Shown piece by piece: positions 1-6,134 of a stretch of DNA of 9,978 nucleotides. The DNA is from Methanomassiliicoccales archaeon PtaU1.Bin030 (GTDB lineage: Archaea; Thermoplasmatota; Thermoplasmata; Methanomassiliicoccales; Methanomassiliicoccaceae). The position numbers were made by a program, and so were the translations under genes. Under the pieces are notes generated by a model that was given only the letters and a program-made list of their open reading frames with translations, ran no database searches and was not told where the DNA came from. Position 1 is the first letter of the stretch. The number at the start of each line of letters is the position of its first letter. The stretch is from assembly GCA_002067635.1 (NCBI GenBank), contig MVRB01000092.1, forward strand, positions 1 through 9,978. Reading direction: 5' to 3'.

Positions 1-348
1 GCGCACCTTGGAGAAGTGGTGGGGAATCGTCTTGGTCTTCCGGAAGGTGGTCCCAATGCAGCCCAGGGGGATGGAGATACCCACGCAGTAGAGCTTGCCC
101 TTGATGCGCTCGAGATCGAAAACATCCATCTCCGCGTCCTGCTTCAAAGCCTGGCCTGCATGGGTCACCAGCCAGTCCTTCTCGTCCGAATCGGCGCCAT
201 GGAGTATGTCCATGACCCTGATGAGGTAACGGTCCTCAGAGGTCTCGTTCTCCACGACCAGCATCTCCCCCACCTGCAGCGGCTCTCCGAAGTTCATTCT
301 GAACCGCGTTTCCATCACGCTGTTGCCTACAACTCTACCGATGTGCAT
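1..348 (-). CDS. HerA-like (DUF87/HAS-barrel) ATPase, N-terminal fragment
   Basis: Only the first 116 residues are inside the window; the gene continues past the left edge. The translation starts MHIGRVVGNSVMETRFRM and has the look of the small N-terminal beta-barrel (HAS-barrel) of archaeal HerA-type hexameric DNA translocases: an initial 'GxVxGNS' strand, a 'GEMLVVEN' strand, and a TTFRKTKTIPHHFSKVR stretch of the kind that normally precedes the P-loop ATPase core. The Walker motifs would lie outside, so the ATPase assignment is by resemblance only. HerA works with the NurA nuclease in DNA end resection; no nurA is visible here. The start ATG (346-348) is preceded by GAGG about 6 nt upstream. 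The 131 bp between this start and the end of the upstream glycan gene contains a T5 run (minus strand, about 402-415) that could serve as terminator for that operon, but no convincing TATA box. Another DUF87-family ATPase is the main alternative. Confidence 0.68.
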   Translation of the reverse strand, partial: MHIGRVVGNSVMETRFRMNFGEPLQVGEMLVVENETSEDRYLIRVMDILHGADSDEKDWLVTHAGQALKQDAEMDVFDLERIKGKLYCVGISIPLGCIGTTFRKTKTIPHHFSKVR

Positions 349-479
349 GGACGCCCTCTCTATTCTCGGCTCTCATGGGCAATGACGGTGCAGTAGAAAA
401 AGGGATTTGCACTACCACTAGAGCTTTTTGAGGGCGATCGCCGTTCCTCCATGATCTCGAGCAAGCTCTCTTGCGGCGG

Positions 480-1727
480 TCAAACCTTGTTCTGAGCCTC
501 ACCCTTCAGCCGCTCCAAGTTTAAACACAGCCTCCCCAGGGCAAGCATCATCCAGGCCTGCCCCCATCGCATATACGGTATACGGTTGCTCACTGGACCA
601 TATCTCTGGTAGTAGAAATGACCTGAGGGGTCCCGCATGTTCTCGATGGTCCATCTGGCTATCGTGAGCGCAAATCGCAGATGTTCGGGATCGGACCGGC
701 CTAGCCTAGAGAATGTGAGTATTCCCTGCGACTGATGATGTATGTCCGTTGGCCTCTGCCACGGCAAACGCCAGTAGGCGCGCCCAGAGGGATGGAACTG
801 AGCGTTCTTGTAGAACATCGCTCCCTTTTCCAGTGCTTCGCGGTCATGGGGACGGTGAAGCCCGGAGAACTCGATAAAATCGGCAAGGGATGAAAGGATG
901 AAGCCCTGATGGAAATCCAACTGCATGCGCTTTCTTCCTGTTTTAGGGTCATAGCTGTATGCCCAAGAACCGTCCTCCTCCTGATGTGCGAGAAGGTGAT
1001 CGATGGCCCGTACAGACCCCTGCAAACATTTTTTCCTTCCAGTGAGGCGGTATACTCTAGAGAGGAGGGCAGCTCCAAGGGCGTTCGCGTTGTGAACCGC
1101 ATGGTGATCGATGGGAGTGTAGCTGTAGCATATGCCATCCTCATCTTCTAGGACGTTCAGGTCCTCCATTATGAACTCACACACGCCCTGGGCCGCCTGT
1201 ATGCAGGCTGGTTCCTTGGTTATGGAGTAGGCATCAAGGAGGGCGTTGCCCACAAAGGAAGAGACCACTATCGTGGGCAGACCCGGTTCCGAGTACCTGG
1301 TCACATCCTGCCACGGGAAGTCGAATCCCCAACAGCAGCCATGGTATCCCCTGCTCGCGGCTTTCATCAGATCATCCATGATGAGCGAAGTAATGGACCC
1401 GAACAATTCTTGGGAGATGAGACCTCCGCTTTTGAGGTCGCAGTATGAGCTGAGGAACAAAGCCAGAGCCTTGGGATTCTTCCCCTTCTCAATCCCCAGT
1501 ACTTTTCGCACGTTCAACGGTGAATATACCATAAACTGGGTCGCCGCGACCCGGGGATACCGTCCGGGCAGGGCCCGTAGGAGGGGCGAGAGTAGGGCGT
1601 CATACGGATCGTAGCCCCGGAAACCCTCCCTCCTGACATACCATTCCAGCTCCAGGGCCGATCTCTTCAAGAGGCTCAAATCCTCATCTCTAATTATCCC
1701 TGGATCTCTTGATGAGGTCGATGACAT
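480..1727 (-). CDS. (alpha/alpha)-toroid protein of a surface-glycan cluster, function unknown
   Basis: A 415-residue soluble protein with no signal peptide or membrane helix. The sequence is a series of helical hairpins with aromatic and Gly-rich turns, typical of six-hairpin / (alpha/alpha) toroid folds: GYDPYDALLSPL (38-49), CCWGFDFPWQD (131-141), VHNANALGAALLSRVY (211-226), DGSWAYSYD (252-260), DFHQGFIL (271-278), DIHHQSQGI (328-336) and YMRWGQAWMMLAL (385-397). Proteins of this type recur in archaeal polysaccharide or N-glycan clusters and, from memory, are sometimes mislabelled 'delta-aminolevulinic acid dehydratase'; nothing here supports that enzyme. Toroid folds include uronic-acid lyases, epimerases and glycoside hydrolases, so an action on a uronate-containing cytoplasmic glycan intermediate is an inference from the adjacent dehydrogenase. 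It overlaps the upstream DUF354 gene by 38 bp. The chosen ATG has AAGG about 9 nt upstream; an internal TTG at residue 17 (L17, after GAGG) would remove the overlap and is an alternative start. Confidence 0.72.
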   Translation of the reverse strand: MSSTSSRDPGIIRDEDLSLLKRSALELEWYVRREGFRGYDPYDALLSPLLRALPGRYPRVAATQFMVYSPLNVRKVLGIEKGKNPKALALFLSSYCDLKSGGLISQELFGSITSLIMDDLMKAASRGYHGCCWGFDFPWQDVTRYSEPGLPTIVVSSFVGNALLDAYSITKEPACIQAAQGVCEFIMEDLNVLEDEDGICYSYTPIDHHAVHNANALGAALLSRVYRLTGRKKCLQGSVRAIDHLLAHQEEDGSWAYSYDPKTGRKRMQLDFHQGFILSSLADFIEFSGLHRPHDREALEKGAMFYKNAQFHPSGRAYWRLPWQRPTDIHHQSQGILTFSRLGRSDPEHLRFALTIARWTIENMRDPSGHFYYQRYGPVSNRIPYMRWGQAWMMLALGRLCLNLERLKGEAQNKV

Positions 1728-2706
1728 CTGCTTTAACCTTCTTACTGCGGGAAAGGTCAGGGCGGTCAGGGGACCGGGACCTTGACATTACATGTTCTAC
1801 GATTTCCTTTGGAACCCTCGAGTGTATCATCTTTCCATCTTCAATTAAACGACGGTCCACGGACAATAGTTCATCGCTCGGAAAGAAGGAGACGGAGGTC
1901 CTTCCCATGCAGGCCGCCTCCCGGGCCATGGTCCCGGACCCCGTGAGAACGGCCATCGAATAGCAGCAGAGATCAAGGCCATTCATGGCCCTCTCAGGAA
2001 TATAGGCATCAAGGCCTGCGGCGTACTCCGCATCACCATGGTCCCGCGGCAGATAGACCACCCCAATGTCCTCGGCCTTGAACAGCTTGATCAGCTCAGG
2101 GACCAGCGACTTGGATTCCTTTACGTAGAACGAAAATAGAGCTTCCGGCCTCAGTACCACATATCTGTCGAAGGGGAGACCATTGACGAAGTTGGGGTCG
2201 GGAGAATAATCGGCTAGGTACACATCCTCCTTGTACCCGTCATAAGTAAGGATGATCTCTTCGTCCACATGATCGGAGAAAGCTTCCAAGCAGGCCTCTG
2301 GAATGATGAGCTGATCTGCACGGTCTTTGATCATTGTTTCCAGGTCCTGCATGCATGAACGTTTCTGGTAGAACTTTAGGTCGTTGTCGCACAGTAGGAT
2401 GGACCTCTTACGCCTGACCTTTGAGACCATTACGCTCATGCCGTTCTCGAAGGAAAGGGCCTCATCGAACCTATCTAGGGTGTTCATCAAGGCTAACGTG
2501 CGACCGATCATCCCTAGCGATTTGCTGAGCCTTCCGCGGTGGTCCGAACCCACCACCTTGCCTTTGATGCCTAGCATCGCTGCTAGCTCCACGGTCTCCG
2601 CCCTTTCGCGTAAGGTTATCTGGATATCCTCATACGGCATCTCCTTGAGGATCGAACTGAAGAAAAGAGCGTGTGATGGATTGATTATGTCTATCCATAG
2701 GCTCAT
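1690..2706 (-). CDS. DUF354 family protein (GT-B fold, glycosyltransferase or epimerase-like)
   Basis: A 338-residue cytoplasmic protein matching the DUF354 family, whose fold resembles UDP-GlcNAc 2-epimerase and MurG-type GT-B enzymes. Seen in the sequence: N-terminal MSLWIDIINPSHALFFSSIL (1-20), the usual 'x-WIDIxxPxxALFF' opening; DNDLKFYQ (107-114) where the family has a 'CDND/FNDS' turn; VVLRPEA (183-189); and the C-terminal donor-site-like LTGSGTMAREAACMGRTSVS (254-273), which corresponds to the family's 'GGGTMAREAAxLGTPSIS'. The biochemical role of the family is not established; a UDP-sugar-using glycosyltransferase or epimerase is the usual expectation. It begins 10 bp after the stop of the dehydrogenase gene with a GAGG SD in the junction, so translation is probably coupled. 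No UDP-GlcNAc 2-epimerase of the WecB type is visible nearby, which makes it at least conceivable that this protein helps supply or use the ManNAc sugar. Confidence 0.82.
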   Translation of the reverse strand: MSLWIDIINPSHALFFSSILKEMPYEDIQITLRERAETVELAAMLGIKGKVVGSDHRGRLSKSLGMIGRTLALMNTLDRFDEALSFENGMSVMVSKVRRKRSILLCDNDLKFYQKRSCMQDLETMIKDRADQLIIPEACLEAFSDHVDEEIILTYDGYKEDVYLADYSPDPNFVNGLPFDRYVVLRPEALFSFYVKESKSLVPELIKLFKAEDIGVVYLPRDHGDAEYAAGLDAYIPERAMNGLDLCCYSMAVLTGSGTMAREAACMGRTSVSFFPSDELLSVDRRLIEDGKMIHSRVPKEIVEHVMSRSRSPDRPDLSRSKKVKADVIDLIKRSRDN

Positions 2707-2716
2707 TCTCTTCCTC

Positions 2717-4033
2717 TCAGGTAGATATGCGTTGTTCCAGGACCTCTTTTGCCTTGGGTGCCACCGCCTGTTCGATATCCGATGCTCCCTTCATTATCTC
2801 TGGACGGCCGAGGACCTTCACATCAAACCCAGACTTGATCCAGGCCTCATGATCAAGGAAGTTACGAGTATCTAACAGGATCTTGTTTCTCACGCGAAGC
2901 TGCTGAGGATTGATAGCTCTGAAGGCCTCGTGATCAGTGATCAGAACGATGCAATCGCTATCGAACGTGGCGTCGCTCAGATCCTCCAAAAGGTAGTCGA
3001 ACCTCTTCACATGGGGATCATGGACACGGATCGTAAAGCCCTCGTTCAAGGCCAATCTGATGAACTTCAGAGCAGGGGTCTCCCTGGCATCAGAAACGTT
3101 GGCCTTGTACGCCACGCCCAGGATGGTGATGGTCGGGTTCTCCACGTCCTTGACGAGGGTCTTGACCGCCCCGAGAACGATATTCGGCATATTGTCGTTC
3201 ACATCCCTGGATGCTTTTATCAACTGACAATTTCCAGGGTTATTGGTCAGAAACCAGGGGTCGACCGCGATGCAATGCCCGCCCACCCCTGGACCCGGCT
3301 TCACATAATTTACCCGTGGATGTTTGTTAGCCAGCTCTCTCGCTTCCCAAATGTCGATGTTGTTATCCTCTGCTATCTTGGCCATCTCATTGATCAATGC
3401 GATATTGACGTCACGGTATGTGTTCTCCATCACCTTGATGAACTCGGCCGTGCTCATGTTCGTCAGATGGATATTGCCTTTTACGAACGATGAGTACAGC
3501 GCCATCGCCTTGTTGGCAGATTGTATGTCCTTTCCCCCGATGATACGGTCATTATGGACCATTTCGTGTAACACGTTTCCAGGCAAAGCACGCTCGGAGC
3601 AGTAGGCAGCGAAGAACTGGTCCGATTCCAGACCGCTCTTCTTCAGTATGGGGATCACTAGGGCGCTCATGGTGCCTGGGGGAACAGTGGATTCAACGAT
3701 GACCAGGTTACCCTCCCTCAGCTGAGGCGCTATCATCGACGCAGCGTTCTTCACACACGATAGATCAGCGACCCTGAGCTCACCGTCAACTGGCGTGGGG
3801 ACACATATGAGGAAGGCATCCGCCAGCGGTACCTCCGTCTGGGCATGGAACCTTTCAGTCGTTCGCTTGAACAGGTTCAGCATCATCGGCTCCTCATTGG
3901 AGACCATGCCCATGCTGAGCCTCTCAATCACAGACTTGTCGACATCAACACCGATGACTTCGTGCCCTGCATCAGCCAGAAGGAGTGCAGTTGGTAAACC
4001 GATGTAGCCCAGACCCAGAACACATACTCTCAT
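2717..4033 (-). CDS. wecC: Nucleotide-sugar dehydrogenase, UDP-N-acetyl-D-mannosamine dehydrogenase type
   Basis: A 438-residue NAD-dependent dehydrogenase of the UDP-Glc/UDP-ManNAc dehydrogenase superfamily, full length. It should oxidise the C6 hydroxyl of a UDP-hexose in two steps to the uronic acid, most likely UDP-ManNAc to UDP-ManNAcA in the cytosol for surface polysaccharide or N-glycan synthesis. Seen in the sequence: Rossmann motif GLGYIGLP (7-14) followed by the acidic end of strand 2 (GVDVD, 28-32); ESTVPPGT (114-121); CSERALPG (145-152); EFIKVMEN (197-204) with the catalytic Lys200; GVGGHCIAVDPWFL (249-262) with the catalytic Cys254; and GVAYKANVSDARETP (306-320) in the C-terminal NAD/UDP-sugar domain. 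The HCIAVDPWFL version of the active-site loop favours the ManNAc type over UDP-glucose dehydrogenase. It is the first gene of a three-gene minus-strand operon. The ATG is preceded by a G-rich SD (GGGGGGAG). Exact sugar specificity is not certain from sequence. Confidence 0.9.
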   Translation of the reverse strand: MRVCVLGLGYIGLPTALLLADAGHEVIGVDVDKSVIERLSMGMVSNEEPMMLNLFKRTTERFHAQTEVPLADAFLICVPTPVDGELRVADLSCVKNAASMIAPQLREGNLVIVESTVPPGTMSALVIPILKKSGLESDQFFAAYCSERALPGNVLHEMVHNDRIIGGKDIQSANKAMALYSSFVKGNIHLTNMSTAEFIKVMENTYRDVNIALINEMAKIAEDNNIDIWEARELANKHPRVNYVKPGPGVGGHCIAVDPWFLTNNPGNCQLIKASRDVNDNMPNIVLGAVKTLVKDVENPTITILGVAYKANVSDARETPALKFIRLALNEGFTIRVHDPHVKRFDYLLEDLSDATFDSDCIVLITDHEAFRAINPQQLRVRNKILLDTRNFLDHEAWIKSGFDVKVLGRPEIMKGASDIEQAVAPKAKEVLEQRIST

Positions 4034-4394
4034 CTAGCTCCCCCCGTCCCCGTTAGATTGGTAACGATCATACTTTTTATTCCTAACTTTATATTCAAAT
4101 TAAGTTTGGATGTTGTTTGAGAATTAAGACTATTTATTTATTCCTATTTTATCAATATAAATAATATATGTCATGTTAGTTTTATCATATGAAGTAATCG
4201 TTAGCTCTTCTTTACTTTCATAATAATCAATAAAATATCTTTTCATACATGAAAGCCGGGGAACCTTTCCTGCCTGCATCATCTATGAAGGCGAAAACGA
4301 TGAACCAAGGAGAGCATGACCGACCTCTACCATCCTGAGGATCAGTTATGCAATGCCATCTTCTACCAGGATAGATTTATGACGGTATGACAGA
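4034..4394. other. AT-rich divergent intergenic region
   Basis: About 360 bp without a recognisable gene between the divergent glycan operon and the FtsZ-like gene. Positions 4065-4248 are very AT-rich compared with the GC-rich flanking genes and hold several TATA-like stretches on both strands. From about 4249 the base composition returns to normal. A 29-codon open frame begins at 4249 (MKAGEPFLPASS...) and ends at 4338; it has no good SD and no recognisable similarity, so it is not called as a gene. A plus-strand TATA-like AATAAAATATC (about 4229-4239) would start a transcript near 4260 with a leader of about 130 nt before the FtsZ-like gene. No tRNA, terminator hairpin or clear palindrome was found. 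Confidence 0.6.
4071..4097 (-). promoter_or_regulatory. Candidate archaeal promoter of the glycan operon
   Basis: Read on the minus strand there are two TATA-like boxes, GAATATAAAG (4096-4087) and GGAATAAAAAG (4083-4073), about 40-60 nt upstream of the wecC ATG. Either would give a short leader that contains the GGGGGGAG Shine-Dalgarno. The surrounding DNA is AT-rich, so individual boxes are weak evidence; the position is reasonable. Confidence 0.45.
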
Positions 4395-5327
4395 ATGTCG
4401 AAGTGGATGGCACGGGACATACTCCCTCTGGGGGTCGGTGACGGTAAGGATAGACCAAGATTACGTGCTGTGGGCATCGGGGGGGCAGGATGCAACACCA
4501 TAGCCAGCTGTCCCTTCGATTCCGTATCCTTGTGCAGTTCCAGGGACAGCTGCGCCCCTCACCCGCACCATCGCAGGGTGGTCCTGGACGATGACAGCGT
4601 GCGCATGGTCCGCTCTTTATCCCCCCGACTGCTGAGCTCCATGGATAACCATGCGGTAAGGGCAGTGAAGGAGGCACTGGGGGACAGCGACATCCTTTTC
4701 CTGTTCACCGGGCTGGGGGGTGAGACCGGTTCCTATCTGACGCCCGGCATCGCTCACTTTGCGCGTCGCCAGAGCGAGCTGGTGGTGGTCTCCGCGGCCA
4801 TGCCCTTCTCCGTGGAAGGTCCCTGCAGACGTGACACGGCCGAGAAAGCTCTTCCTGGCATCATTCAGGCTGCCCATGCCACCATAACGTACCCGAACGA
4901 CGGGCTGCTCAAGCTGACCCCCAACCTGCCGCTGCGGCGCGCCTTCAGGGTGATGGACACTATCATGTTGTTCCCGGCAATGGAGCTGGCGCAGGTCCTC
5001 ACCCGAGCAGACCTGAACACATTGCGAGGCGACCTCAGCGGGGTCGACAATCTCCGACTGGGGATAGGAGAGGGAGGAGGCATGAACGGGGAGGTGCAGG
5101 CAGTGACGGAAGCGTTCACATCCCCGTGGTTCGATCAGCCCCTGGAAAAGGTCGTCCTGGCTATCGTCGTGGTCATCGGCAGAGAGATAGACCAGTACGC
5201 GTTGAAGGCAGTCCTGGACCGCATCGTGCCCCGGGTCCCCAACGCTAGGATCCGTTATGCCGGTCGGACCGATCCCGGGGCGGGGGACCGCGTGCGGCTC
5301 ATGCTACTGCTTGGCTTCGCTCCCTGA
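4395..5327 (+). CDS. Divergent FtsZ/tubulin-superfamily paralogue with degenerate GTPase motifs
   Basis: A 310-residue protein that aligns by eye along its whole length with archaeal FtsZ but is clearly non-canonical. Conserved landmarks: the glycine loop RLRAVGIGGAGCNTI (22-36); GDSDILFLFTGLGGETGSY (96-114), aligned with 'DSDMVFITCGLGGGTGTG'; MPFSVEG (136-142) matching 'KPFSFEG'; TITYPNDGLLKL (163-174) matching 'LIVIPNDxLL'; LPLRRAFRVMD (178-188); LGIGEGGG (222-229); and a C-terminal activation domain ending RIRYAGRTDPGAGDRVRLML (285-304). Deviations: the GTP signature GGGTGTG reads GGETGSY. The T7 catalytic loop 'NxDFADV' reads NTLRGDL (208-214), keeping Asn208 and Asp213 but losing the first Asp. 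The N-terminal region between the glycine loop and signature is shortened, and there is no C-terminal peptide tail. It may bind GTP weakly or not hydrolyse it. Its 3' end overlaps dphB by 24 bp. No strong SD precedes 4395; Met5 (4407) is an alternative start, as a TATA-like GATTTATG at 4374-4381 lies about 26-30 nt upstream of it. Confidence 0.8.
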   Translation: MSKWMARDILPLGVGDGKDRPRLRAVGIGGAGCNTIASCPFDSVSLCSSRDSCAPHPHHRRVVLDDDSVRMVRSLSPRLLSSMDNHAVRAVKEALGDSDILFLFTGLGGETGSYLTPGIAHFARRQSELVVVSAAMPFSVEGPCRRDTAEKALPGIIQAAHATITYPNDGLLKLTPNLPLRRAFRVMDTIMLFPAMELAQVLTRADLNTLRGDLSGVDNLRLGIGEGGGMNGEVQAVTEAFTSPWFDQPLEKVVLAIVVVIGREIDQYALKAVLDRIVPRVPNARIRYAGRTDPGAGDRVRLMLLLGFAP

Positions 5328-6134
5328 TACTCCCTCTTCCAATATCTCCCGGGGAGCGTTCGCGAAGGCCACCAGACCCCTCGCTTCCATGAAGTGCAGG
5401 CGTCCGGGCATTACCATGCAGTGCAGTGGCGGCCCCAGGTCCACGGTGAGAATCTCGTCAGGGTATCCGGCGAACAGCGCCTGCTTGGGCGAACCGACCC
5501 GGGCGGCGGCACAGAACAGGGAGTCACCCTTCACCAGTCCGGACCCTATCCTCTCTTCCGCGTCCAGAAGCCACTGCATGGCCATGGGGGCGGTCATGTA
5601 CCGGTTCTCCTCGGCCTTAATGTCCAGGAGTATCAGGGTATGCAGCCCTCGGGAGCGGTTCTCCAGTATGTTCTCGTAGGGCGATGATGGCAGGAACCCC
5701 GGCTCCGGCAGGGGAATGGTGACCGTGCGGCCGAACTTGTACGGCTGAAGGCCGAGGGCGGCAGAGCAGGCGGTGAATATGGACACGCCGTTTATGAGGT
5801 CCGTGCTTATGCCCTCCTCCACCGCTCGGAGCCTGAGGTCCAGGTGGGTGGTCGCGGACATGGGGTCCCCGGCGGTGATGAAGGCGACCCTGCGATCCCT
5901 GGCCGCCTTGATTATGACGTCCTTCTCCTCCACGTCCCCTCGCTTGAGCACGGTCACCTTCTTCCCGATGAACGCCTCCACGTCCCTGTGGGAGGCATCG
6001 GTCAGCTTGGAGGTGTAGTACTCCGCAAATATCTCATCGCAGTTACGCAGGGTGGTTAGTGCCCTCACGCTCATGTCCTCGGCCCTGGACATCCCTAAAC
6101 CGACAAATATCAATTCGCCCATCGGCAACACCAT
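5304..6134 (-). CDS. dphB: Diphthine synthase (SAM-dependent EF-2 diphthamide methyltransferase)
   Basis: Transfers methyl groups from S-adenosylmethionine to the modified histidine of elongation factor 2 in diphthamide synthesis; cytosolic. The protein (276 residues from this start) has the tetrapyrrole-methylase fold of DphB: GELIFVGLGMSRAEDMSVRA at its N-terminus, a 'DEIFAEYYTSKL' segment, ITAGDPMSATTHLDLRLRA (86-104 region) matching the family's GDPLxATTHxDLRLRA, GLQPYKFGRTVTIPLP, SPYENILENRSRGLHTLILL, and the C-terminal AAARVGSPKQ...AGY block. Length is normal for the family. The start at 6132-6134 (MVLPMGEL) is chosen because AGGTG sits 6 nt upstream; the more usual N-terminus would be the next Met at 6120-6122, for which the SD is too far. 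The gene diverges from trm5 with overlapping start codons and converges on the FtsZ-like gene with a 24-bp overlap. Confidence 0.92.
   Translation of the reverse strand: MVLPMGELIFVGLGMSRAEDMSVRALTTLRNCDEIFAEYYTSKLTDASHRDVEAFIGKKVTVLKRGDVEEKDVIIKAARDRRVAFITAGDPMSATTHLDLRLRAVEEGISTDLINGVSIFTACSAALGLQPYKFGRTVTIPLPEPGFLPSSPYENILENRSRGLHTLILLDIKAEENRYMTAPMAMQWLLDAEERIGSGLVKGDSLFCAAARVGSPKQALFAGYPDEILTVDLGPPLHCMVMPGRLHFMEARGLVAFANAPREILEEGVSGSEAKQ
6103..6113 (+). promoter_or_regulatory. Candidate TATA box for leaderless trm5
   Basis: ACAAATATCAA, centred about 26 nt upstream of the trm5 ATG at 6133. This is the spacing expected if transcription starts at the start codon, which fits the absence of a Shine-Dalgarno. 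It lies inside the dphB coding sequence. Confidence 0.45.

Noticed and set aside
16..396. 126-residue plus-strand frame at the left edge
   Set aside because: Antisense to the HerA-like N-terminus, whose translation is much more protein-like and matches a known barrel domain.
433..442. GGCGATCGCC palindrome resembling the cyanobacterial HIP1 element
   Set aside because: A single 10-bp copy in GC-rich DNA; no second copy in the window and no cyanobacterial context.
378..451. 30-codon minus-strand frame (MEERRSPSK...) between the toroid gene and the HerA-like gene
   Set aside because: No SD of proper spacing, no similarity, and length expected by chance.
461..474. GCAAG-CTCT-CTTGC hairpin just after the toroid gene stop, as a terminator
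   Set aside because: Only 5 bp and not followed by a T tract; archaeal termination depends mainly on U-rich runs, so the T5 run near 402-415 is a better candidate.
2930..3493. 187-residue open frame on the plus strand
   Set aside because: Antisense to the central, strongly conserved part of the nucleotide-sugar dehydrogenase; its translation shows no family features.
4034..4394. Replication origin in the AT-rich gap
   Set aside because: No orc1/cdc6 gene nearby and no repeated origin-recognition-box-like motif; AT-richness alone is not enough.
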